45,048 nucleotides of DNA from a virus, in the IMG/VR virus record IMGVR_UViG_3300049478_000011, positions 1-45,048 of that record; one strand, written 5' to 3'. Numbering within the stretch: the first letter of the stretch is position 1; every line of letters begins with the position of its first letter. Positions 38,037 to 45,048 of this stretch are shown here, one piece after another. The notes below the pieces were generated by a model. The model saw only the letters and a program-made list of their open reading frames with translations, searched no databases and had not been told where the DNA came from. Position numbers and translations under genes: made by a program.

Positions 38037-41000
38037 TGTTTTTTCCTTAAATTTCTAAGCATAAATTCGGTCCTCCCGAGTTCCCGGGCCTTCCGAACGG
38101 CGTAGTCAATCATGTCCTCCCGCCGCTGGTCGTCCGGGGCGTTCTTATAGGCCGCACTTTTAATGAGGTTTCCGAGTACGGTCTCGATCCGCCCTCCCGT
38201 TACCTGGAGAAGTTCGTCATATTCATTCTTGGTTAGTTCCCGGTCCTTGATTTTATTGTCTATCAGGCCGATCCCGATTCTGAGTCTCGACAATTCTTTA
38301 TCAACATCTGTGCCAGCGATGGGAGATGGATTTAGCGGGGAAATAAGTCTCGTCAACCAAGTACCAGGTTTCTCGATTGGCTTCCCATAAATGTCTCTTT
38401 TCGGAAGATTCGTCTTAGAAAGAAAGGGAATTCTTAGTTCTACCGTATCTAAAATATTTCGGGCATCGCGTAAAAGCGGGTCGGCAGAATCCGCAATCGA
38501 GCCGATAAGATTTGGGATAACGCTTCGGGCATAGTTTTGTAGCCATTTCTCGCCGTATCTTACGGGGTCAGAAGTCATATTGGCAAAGTTTAACGCGCCC
38601 TGCATGAAAGTTTTGTTTCCGATATTTTTTGTTATTGATTGACCAATCTTTCCAACGAAATCCCTTTTTTCTCCGGGGTGCATTTTCTCGGTCAATTCGG
38701 CAAAGTCCGCGATAAGGCCGATAACGGTTGATGCTGGTTCGGCCCAACCATAGGGCCATGATTTACCAAAAAGTTGAACCGCATAGGGCTTATGAGTTTG
38801 GAGCCAGACTCTCCGTTGCGCCGGATCGCGTGGACCGCCGCCAGTTATCTTGCCTTCTCGGGCCGCAATAAAGGTGGTGATTGCCGTCATCGTCCCTAGT
38901 CCGACTTTTGCCAATTCCGTAGATGCCTGTTCGCCCTTGAAGTCTCCCTTAATAATTTTGTATATGACGCGAGGAAGGTTCATCGGCGTTCTTTCAAGTC
39001 CGGCTTTCGTAAGTTTTATAAGGACTTGGACAAATGGAGTAATGGCTTCTAATTCCGGCATATTTCGTTTAAGATTGATGTATGCCTTCCCCCGCTTTCC
39101 AAGTGCGTCTTGAAATGTTCGGTATAGAGCCTCTCCCGTTGCGTGTTTAACCATTTCCTCTGGTGGTTCGGATAGTATTTCGGCAACACGATCCTTAAAC
39201 CCGGAACGAGTAATTTTCCCGGCCTTCAAATCACGGCCAGCCTGTTTCCATGCCTGACCATAAAGGTCGGAAGTCGAAATAATACCTTTGAAAAATTCGT
39301 CAGCCGAAACTAAGAATCGCCCCGGCGTTCCTATGAGTGTCCCCGGCCAACCCTTTATCGGTTTTGCAAATCCAACCTCAATCTTTGAAGCCTGCCCTGT
39401 TGAAATTTGATTTTTCCAGGCAAAAAGCATCCTACGAGTGCCTTCTGGTATGCCTTTCCATATTCCGAACAGTTCAGCCATAGCCTGACCGTAAGTCGCT
39501 TCTCTCGGAGTTCGCGTAACTATTGAACGCGGAATTTCCGCAGTTGCCGTCAAGCCCGTTAAAATGGGTTTCTCTATTAGCATCATAAAGTTTCCGGTTA
39601 TATTTCTTGCCTGCGTGGGGATAGCAGACAAAAGAAACATCTTCCATACCCAAGTGATTTTTTCTGGAGTGGTAGCCTTCTGTAAATCCCTCAAGAGTTT
39701 GACGACTTTTACCGGGTCCTCAAAGTCAATCGTCGCAAGCATCTTCGCCATCTTCTCCGTGATCTCGCGGCCGCCGAGAACATCCAAGGCCGCTTTGTAG
39801 TTCTTGCTCTTTAGGTATTCTTGACTTCTGTAAACTTTGCGCATGATCCCGAGTGACCGACCGACATTGGCGATCCCACTAGAAATGTCGGAAAGCATCG
39901 AACCGCCCTTTTCGATGGCGATTTTTAGGCGGATGAGGTTTTCGTCCGTAGGGTTGGCAACATATTCGGCCCGAACCTTATTGAAATCTTCGGCGAGTTT
40001 TACAACGGTCTCTTTGCAGGCATAGACGAACCCCGGCAACCTGTCTGCCTTGACCCCGAATTTCGCAGCGATATCCTCAATCCCCATCTTGTCCGCGATC
40101 GCCTTGGCGACCCCCGCTTCCTGCTCCCAGGTCCTTCCGCCAGCTTCCCGAGCGTTCCGAATTCTTTGCTGATGGAGCTCGGTCAGTTCAAGGATCGTCT
40201 GTTTTACGCCGTATGCCTCTGCCCCGGCATCCTGGAGGGTCGGTTCTTTCGTTATGACCTTTTCGAGATTGATGTTCTCGGCGAATTTGGGGAGTTTCAT
40301 GCCGTAGAGAAGTCCGCCAGCTTCGGGTCCGCCGCCCATCCCTGGGGCTTTCGGCGGATTTACGATCCCGCGGTCAAAACTACTCCCGACTTTTTCCGCG
40401 GACTCAACGGCTGCCGGCGCCTCCTCGTAAATCCCCTGGACTCTTGCGAATTCCTTGTCCGATTCCGTCAGGGGCTTACCCGTAGCAATCTTCTCATTGA
40501 GGACGGTCATCCTGGCCTGTGTGTCGGCCTCCCGCGCAGGCGCGACCGTTTTAGACATCGGGGTTTTCGTCCGTTCGGGAAAATGTGATGGTCTAAGTTC
40601 TTCTCTCTGTCTCAAAACTTCTTTTGCCCCAGGCCAACTATTCATCACGTATTCTTCTAGCTTGTTATCTGATAAACTTTTAAAAAATGCTATTGATCCT
40701 TCTCCGGTAGTTGCGGGAACCGTCCGAGTTCGGGTCGGCTTTTCAACCGCAAGTTCGGTCGTATCCTTGACCAACTGCTTTATCTCAGCGACCGCCGCGG
40801 CCTTCGTTTTCTTGCCGGTCTTGACTTCGTTACTAATCGCCAGGACCTTCTCACCGTCCATGAAAGTGTTCATCTCGAATTCGGCGATCTTGTCAGATGG
40901 CATTTTCGTGGCCGCCAGGAGGTCTTGCCGGATCTTCGCTATTTCGTCCGGGATTTCCTCTATACCAGGCGGTATCTCACCCGTCTTGATTGCTTTACGC

Positions 41001-41992
41001 GACTTAATCCTATCCCATTGGAGGGCATCGGTCAGTGCCGACTCGGTTTTGAGTCCAAGCGAGTCCGCAACGATGTCCATGGTGTAGGAACTCTTGGCAT
41101 TTCTGAGTGGCCTGGGGATGGATAGATATTCTTCGGTTTTTGCCGCCTTACCAGCGACCTTGTAGGGCCGAATTCCCTGCCCGTTCGTCACGTCCATGAC
41201 CTTACGCCAAATATCGGGAGCATCGGCGGGGATAAATCGGTAGATGTTTTGCTTCGGCGCGATCGCTTCTTTGACCCTTGCGATCTGCTCGATTGGTGCC
41301 GTCATCTGTGCCTGATCGGGAACCTTCTCGATCTCCCGCCAGACTTCTTCGGGGAGATTCGGAACGTCTCGAGCCGCAAGTTTTAATTCGGTTCCGGATA
41401 CGGGTCTGCCGTTCAAAAGTTTGTGACCGAGTTTAAAAAGTAGCCCGGTCAGAAGAAGATTTCCGCCGACCCTGATAGCGGCCTGTCTTTCGGGGTCTGA
41501 AACTTGCTGTGCCGCCACGTCCACCGCCCCACCGACTACGGCAAAGGGAGAGGTTAGGACTCCGGCGACTTTCTGGCCTACAGGAGTCTGCGGTTGATAA
41601 GTCAGGACCTTTCCGATCTCGCCGCCGAACTTCTCTGCATCCTCGATGGAAACTCCGCGGCCACCTGTTTTCCAGATATCAAAAAGTCCCTTTCCGATCG
41701 TTCCGGCCAGGCCCACGATGCCACCCGGGAGGCTCGTTACGGCCGATGTTACCCCTTCCTGGACGCCCCGTACAGCTTTCTTCGCGCCTTCTGTCACGTC
41801 CTGAAGCCCGTAAACAATCTTTTCGCCAAGACTTCTCCCCTTCTTTTCTTCCTCAAGGATCATTGGCTTGTTCTTGAAATAGAAATCCTCGAACCCCGGC
41901 GGTGGGGTAGGGGATACCGCTGTTGGTTTAGGGGGCACTTCCTTTTTCTTGTTTTGAAAGTAGAAGTCCTCGAAAGATTGAAGATCGGCCAT
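38033..41992 (-). CDS. Giant internal virion / ejection-type protein
   Basis: This 1319-residue protein is the largest in the window. Two copies of a FEDFYF motif (residues 7-12 and 34-39, each followed by a Lys/Asn-rich patch) open it. Then come hydrophobic Gly/Ala/Val-rich helices (about 70-200), an alpha-rich middle and a tail-end segment QGALNFANMTSDPVRYGEKWLQNYARSVIPNLIG (about 1150-1200). This resembles the internal or ejection proteins of short-tailed phages and polyvalent-like proteins. Membrane-active stretches (LLLTGLLFKLGHKLL) fit a DNA-ejection channel role. No catalytic domain was recognised. Confidence 0.65.
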   Translation of the reverse strand: MADLQSFEDFYFQNKKKEVPPKPTAVSPTPPPGFEDFYFKNKPMILEEEKKGRSLGEKIVYGLQDVTEGAKKAVRGVQEGVTSAVTSLPGGIVGLAGTIGKGLFDIWKTGGRGVSIEDAEKFGGEIGKVLTYQPQTPVGQKVAGVLTSPFAVVGGAVDVAAQQVSDPERQAAIRVGGNLLLTGLLFKLGHKLLNGRPVSGTELKLAARDVPNLPEEVWREIEKVPDQAQMTAPIEQIARVKEAIAPKQNIYRFIPADAPDIWRKVMDVTNGQGIRPYKVAGKAAKTEEYLSIPRPLRNAKSSYTMDIVADSLGLKTESALTDALQWDRIKSRKAIKTGEIPPGIEEIPDEIAKIRQDLLAATKMPSDKIAEFEMNTFMDGEKVLAISNEVKTGKKTKAAAVAEIKQLVKDTTELAVEKPTRTRTVPATTGEGSIAFFKSLSDNKLEEYVMNSWPGAKEVLRQREELRPSHFPERTKTPMSKTVAPAREADTQARMTVLNEKIATGKPLTESDKEFARVQGIYEEAPAAVESAEKVGSSFDRGIVNPPKAPGMGGGPEAGGLLYGMKLPKFAENINLEKVITKEPTLQDAGAEAYGVKQTILELTELHQQRIRNAREAGGRTWEQEAGVAKAIADKMGIEDIAAKFGVKADRLPGFVYACKETVVKLAEDFNKVRAEYVANPTDENLIRLKIAIEKGGSMLSDISSGIANVGRSLGIMRKVYRSQEYLKSKNYKAALDVLGGREITEKMAKMLATIDFEDPVKVVKLLRDLQKATTPEKITWVWKMFLLSAIPTQARNITGNFMMLIEKPILTGLTATAEIPRSIVTRTPREATYGQAMAELFGIWKGIPEGTRRMLFAWKNQISTGQASKIEVGFAKPIKGWPGTLIGTPGRFLVSADEFFKGIISTSDLYGQAWKQAGRDLKAGKITRSGFKDRVAEILSEPPEEMVKHATGEALYRTFQDALGKRGKAYINLKRNMPELEAITPFVQVLIKLTKAGLERTPMNLPRVIYKIIKGDFKGEQASTELAKVGLGTMTAITTFIAAREGKITGGGPRDPAQRRVWLQTHKPYAVQLFGKSWPYGWAEPASTVIGLIADFAELTEKMHPGEKRDFVGKIGQSITKNIGNKTFMQGALNFANMTSDPVRYGEKWLQNYARSVIPNLIGSIADSADPLLRDARNILDTVELRIPFLSKTNLPKRDIYGKPIEKPGTWLTRLISPLNPSPIAGTDVDKELSRLRIGIGLIDNKIKDRELTKNEYDELLQVTGGRIETVLGNLIKSAAYKNAPDDQRREDMIDYAVRKARELGRTEFMLRNLRKKQ

Positions 41993-41993
41993 G

Positions 41994-43223
41994 TTACCTA
42001 CCGATACTTGCCAGGTATTTCTGCCATGCCATTTTCACCAGGGATTCGGGTTCATTCGGATATTTCGCCCGGAACGCCGCGTATTCTGCGGCTTTTTGGG
42101 CTGCGCCGGACTGATCCAGGCCGTTCGGGATCTGTGCGACCGCCGCCTTTGCCTTGTCGAATAACTTCCCGACTCCCAGGCCATCCACGAACTCCGCGAA
42201 CGATTTCCCGGTCTTGGCCTCAACATTTGCCAATTCATTCAAGAGTTTATCGTTGACCGGCTCAAACGGCTTTGTGGGCCTTAGTCTGTACTGTTTCTCA
42301 GTGTCCGAAACGACCTTGTTCCAGTCGTCGATCCCCCTGTTTATCATCGAGAGCATGAACTGATACCGCTTTTGCGGGTCTTTGATGTACTGACCCTGGG
42401 CAACAGCATCCACGTCCGATCCAGCAGAAAACAGATTGATTAGGTTCCCCATAAGTCCCTGTTTTCCCGTTCGGAGATCCGCCAGATATTTCGCGCCGGC
42501 GAACTTGAAATTCATCGCATCCTTAACTGCCGTCTGATAGGAGCGGAACTGCTCATCGGAAAGTCTTTGCTTTTCAAGTCCACGACCCTCCTCCCTGTGT
42601 GGTCCAGCCGCAGTTACGCCTTCATAGGTTATGCCCTCAACGTCCAGGCCCGCAGCCTTTGCGGCATCCATCGTTTCCCGAATCCAGGCAGCCGTCTGTT
42701 GAGGCGTCTTTTCCCCGAGCTGCTTGTAGAATAGTTCGATCTGCTTCTGTGTGTCGTATTTTTTGAGTTCCATGGCGTTTTCGTATTCTTTCTGCGCCAT
42801 CTTTATTCCGAACTCTCTCTTGATTCCCGCCTGCTGTGCCTCGGGGATATTCATTCGACGTTCCGGGACCTCCGGGAAAGTATAAGCCGCCCCGCCAGTC
42901 GTTTCCCGTTGTTCTGCTGGCACCTTCGGGACCGTGGCTGCTCTTCGAGCTTGCCCGAGGATTTCCTGAATCCCCGGTTCGTTCTCGATCCTCAGATTTT
43001 TGACCATCGCTTCGCCCTCGGGAGTGCCGATAAGTTCCAGCGGGATTTGGTTTTCCAGAATCGCCTGAGTAAAACTTGCCGCTGCCTGTTGCCTTCGCCT
43101 TTTTTCGTTTATCCCCATCATCGCCCCCTGTGCGATTTGGTTGGGGTTGAACGTCTCCAAAAATGATTGCCAGAAATTCGGCTTCGGGGGTAAATATTGA
43201 ACTCCTCTTTGGTAGGATGGCAT
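41994..43223 (-). CDS. Internal virion protein
   Basis: This 409-residue, mostly helical, Ala/Gln-rich protein has AGGAGG before the ATG. It begins MPSYQRGVQYLPPKPNFWQS, with GAMMGINEKRRRQQAAASF near residue 35. It lies in front of the giant protein gene and probably joins it inside the capsid. No recognised enzyme domain. Confidence 0.6.
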   Translation of the reverse strand: MPSYQRGVQYLPPKPNFWQSFLETFNPNQIAQGAMMGINEKRRRQQAAASFTQAILENQIPLELIGTPEGEAMVKNLRIENEPGIQEILGQARRAATVPKVPAEQRETTGGAAYTFPEVPERRMNIPEAQQAGIKREFGIKMAQKEYENAMELKKYDTQKQIELFYKQLGEKTPQQTAAWIRETMDAAKAAGLDVEGITYEGVTAAGPHREEGRGLEKQRLSDEQFRSYQTAVKDAMNFKFAGAKYLADLRTGKQGLMGNLINLFSAGSDVDAVAQGQYIKDPQKRYQFMLSMINRGIDDWNKVVSDTEKQYRLRPTKPFEPVNDKLLNELANVEAKTGKSFAEFVDGLGVGKLFDKAKAAVAQIPNGLDQSGAAQKAAEYAAFRAKYPNEPESLVKMAWQKYLASIGR

Positions 43224-43226
43224 GGC

Positions 43227-44834
43227 TTACCTCCTGGCTTCGAGTGCCCTGACTTTCTCCGTGAGAACCTTAAACGCAGCGTTGAGACATGAAATGTACT
43301 CGTACAGCCCGATCATGTTCCCGTCGAACAACTTGATTTCTTCCGGGGCTTCCTCTGCGATGAGTCCGACATGGAGTGGAACGGTATCGGGTTCATGCGT
43401 GTATCGGTACTTGAAGAGCGGGACTTTCTGGAGGTTCTCGAAGATTTTCTGCTCCTCTTCCTTGCTGAGATTCACGATGTCCTTTTTCCATTTCTTTGAA
43501 GATGCCGCTATCTTTGCCGCACCGAGTTGACCGCCAGCACCGAGTAGGGCCGCCAGCACCGATCCCCATTGGTTCTGACCCTGCTGCGCTATCGGTTGGA
43601 ATGCCTGGTAGCCGAGTAGGTTTGCCGCATTACCAAATGGAGCCATGCTTTCCTGTTTTGCTCTCAGCCAATCCTGGTAGGCTAGACCGCCCGCCTGCTG
43701 TTTTTCGGCGCGGTTGAGGATGTCGCGTTGTGTCAAGAGGTTTCCACCGCCGAGAATGTCTTGGAGGATCTGGCTCGAGATTCCCTGCTGTGTCGTTCCG
43801 AGTCCGGCAAGTCCGCCCGCTGCGGCCTGCCTTGCGGCTACGTCCTGATTGAACCCCTCGAGATTAAGTCCGGACAAAATCTGATTGAGCGAGTTCGAGG
43901 TTTCGTTTGCCAACCTTGCCTGGGCGATAGAGTGACCGCCGCCAAAGTATCCTCCTCGTTCGGAGAATTTCTCCGCGAGTTGTCGCCGCATCGTGTCGTA
44001 ATTCTGTAGCGCCCCGGCCTTGGTCGCGTTATAGACAGCACTCCTGAACGGTTGGCCGGTAGCACCAACCGCCCCGCCGAGTACGTCCTGGTAAAACTGG
44101 TTCGCCGGCTCGATCGTTTGAAGGCCAGTCGGGTTCTGCGTGTAAAGCTGTTTGATCGCATTGAGATAAAGATTCTCGTATTCGTTGACGGGAATGTCCC
44201 CGGTATAGCCGAAGGTTTCGAGCATATTTTCCGGAAGGTTCTGAGGCCCTTGGGTACCTACCCCAACTTCTTCGTCTCCGAAATAACCGCCGAAGCCCTC
44301 CTCGCCTGTGCCACCCGGAACGCCCGCCTGCTGCTCAAAATATTGATCCCAGTTGCCTCCGGTGTTCGGTGTGAGGCCCCAAGCCTTAAACTGATCCCAG
44401 GTCACGGGTCCCGTCGCTTGGCGATATCGATTCTTTACGTCGGCTATATCCTGCCAGCCGTAATAGGGATTCCAGGCCGCAGCCTCGATCCCGCCCCCCA
44501 TCGGCCAGTCCTCGGACCGATACCAGTTCTGCTTGACGTTGCCGGATGCCGGATCTCCAGACCCCCGCCAAACGTCCGCGATGTTCTGGACATTCGACGG
44601 CCACCAGTCAAAACCGCTATTGGCCGGGTCAAAGGGCATATCCCATTCGTATTGACCCGTAGGCCCCAAATATTGACCGGGGATCTTACTCTCTATCTGA
44701 GGTTGTGTCGTCTGCGGTGAAGCCGGATTTAAAATCTGGCTGGAAACGCCCTGTCTGCCGTACATCGAATACGGATTGTAGCCCCCGGGAGCTCCTCGGT
44801 ATCCACTAAGAACATTTGATGCTGCGTAAGCCAT
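43227..44834 (-). CDS. Virion protein with C-terminal S74 intramolecular chaperone
   Basis: Residues 445-535 of this 535-residue protein match the peptidase-S74 intramolecular chaperone. SSKKWKKDI aligns with SDERLKxDI, keeping the catalytic Ser and the Lys five places on, followed by VGLIAEEAPE and a trimeric coiled-coil end. The domain would trimerise the protein and cut itself off just before the Ser. The upstream 440 residues are Gly/Gln/Tyr-rich with helical repeats, not a typical fibre. GAGGAGG precedes the ATG. Confidence 0.75.
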   Translation of the reverse strand: MAYAASNVLSGYRGAPGGYNPYSMYGRQGVSSQILNPASPQTTQPQIESKIPGQYLGPTGQYEWDMPFDPANSGFDWWPSNVQNIADVWRGSGDPASGNVKQNWYRSEDWPMGGGIEAAAWNPYYGWQDIADVKNRYRQATGPVTWDQFKAWGLTPNTGGNWDQYFEQQAGVPGGTGEEGFGGYFGDEEVGVGTQGPQNLPENMLETFGYTGDIPVNEYENLYLNAIKQLYTQNPTGLQTIEPANQFYQDVLGGAVGATGQPFRSAVYNATKAGALQNYDTMRRQLAEKFSERGGYFGGGHSIAQARLANETSNSLNQILSGLNLEGFNQDVAARQAAAGGLAGLGTTQQGISSQILQDILGGGNLLTQRDILNRAEKQQAGGLAYQDWLRAKQESMAPFGNAANLLGYQAFQPIAQQGQNQWGSVLAALLGAGGQLGAAKIAASSKKWKKDIVNLSKEEEQKIFENLQKVPLFKYRYTHEPDTVPLHVGLIAEEAPEEIKLFDGNMIGLYEYISCLNAAFKVLTEKVRALEARR

Positions 44835-44847
44835 GGTCGGCCTCCTC

Positions 44848-45048
44848 TTACCTAGCCCTACTCGAAGATTTCGGGTAGTTCCCGGTTAAGCCGTAGAGAA
44901 ATGGGGAAACGAGTGGATTTGTATATTGACCAGCAAGTAACTCAGGTATTGTCGCCGGCTTCGGTTTCGGCGGTTTCTTACCGCCGCCGCTGGTATCTCC
45001 ACTACTGTCACCGCCATTCCCACTTCCGCCACCCCCGCCGCCATTCCC
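44848..45048 (-). CDS. Glycine-rich late protein, C-terminal part (enters from right edge)
   Basis: Sixty-six codons and a stop, with no start before the edge. It opens with GNGGGGGSGNGGDSSGDTSG, then PPKPKPATIPELLAGQ and ends PKSSSRAR. It fits as the continuation of 1-251, but direct joining puts the halves out of frame by one base. The break may therefore lack 1+3n bases of GGN repeat, or contain an assembly error. Confidence 0.75.
   Translation of the reverse strand, partial: GNGGGGGGSGNGGDSSGDTSGGGKKPPKPKPATIPELLAGQYTNPLVSPFLYGLTGNYPKSSSRAR

Noticed and set aside
40455-41087. Plus-strand reading frame of 210 codons
   Set aside because: Antisense to the giant internal protein; hydrophobic, low-quality composition typical of a shadow frame.

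Overview
The window holds most or all of a temperate tailed bacteriophage, or its integrated prophage form. It has a tyrosine integrase beside a tRNA-derived attachment site, a divergent repressor/Cro switch, recombination and replication genes, a lysis cassette, and a full set of head, packaging and tail genes. The late genes look like those of a short-tailed (podovirus-like) phage. I see a portal, a TerL terminase, an SU10-type major capsid protein with a scaffold, a P22 gp4/SU10-like adaptor, a beta-propeller nozzle-like protein, a pectin-lyase-type tailspike and very large internal/ejection-type proteins. I see no tape measure, tail tube or sheath. Lipoprotein signal peptides, one with a canonical lipobox, and a nested Rz/Rz1-like pair suggest a diderm (Gram-negative type) host. 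The attachment site reads as the 3' end of a tRNA-Leu-like gene. I cannot name the host phylum.

Layout. (1) Positions 1-13132, minus strand: late genes from scaffold and capsid through adaptor, tail and tailspike genes to a GNAT-like protein and the start of a glycine-rich protein that runs off the left edge. (2) 13133-14109: a gene-free, palindrome- and repeat-rich control region between divergent operons. (3) 14110-16578, plus: a small early operon ending in an LPD29-domain protein and a strong terminator. (4) 16693-17431, plus: an AT-rich cassette with its own promoter and a lipoprotein, next to attP (17478-17502). (5) 17525-18893, minus: integrase and repressor. (6) 18894-19080: switch region. 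(7) 19081-34042, plus: the long early/middle operon. It runs from Cro and an excisionase-like protein through an annealing-type protein, an Fe-S nuclease, a helicase loader, an RlaP-like nucleotidyltransferase, DnaB helicase and a train of small genes. It continues with a secreted glycosidase-like protein, a DNA methyltransferase, a nuclease, a radical SAM protein and the lysis genes. (8) 34197-45048, minus: portal, TerL, likely TerS, internal proteins, an S74-chaperone protein and the end of a glycine-rich protein that runs in from the right edge.

The two edge fragments are on the same strand and fit as the two ends of one gene. The molecule is therefore probably circular or circularly permuted, and the window seems to break inside a GGN-rich low-complexity stretch. 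On the circle the late genes form one leftward unit of about 24 kb (13132 to 1, then 45048 to 34197). The early region sits between the portal end and the scaffold/capsid start, so the usual terminase-portal-scaffold-capsid order is kept but split.

The most unusual signals are these: two copies of a covarying multi-hairpin leader ahead of adjacent early genes (14339-14396, 14788-14841); a palindrome/iteron array with competing hairpins at 13.2-14.1 kb; a branched RNA-like element right after the capsid gene (10984-11049); a virion protein with eleven exact 20-residue repeats; an RlaP-like enzyme inside the replication operon; and a secreted clan-A-glycosidase-like early protein.
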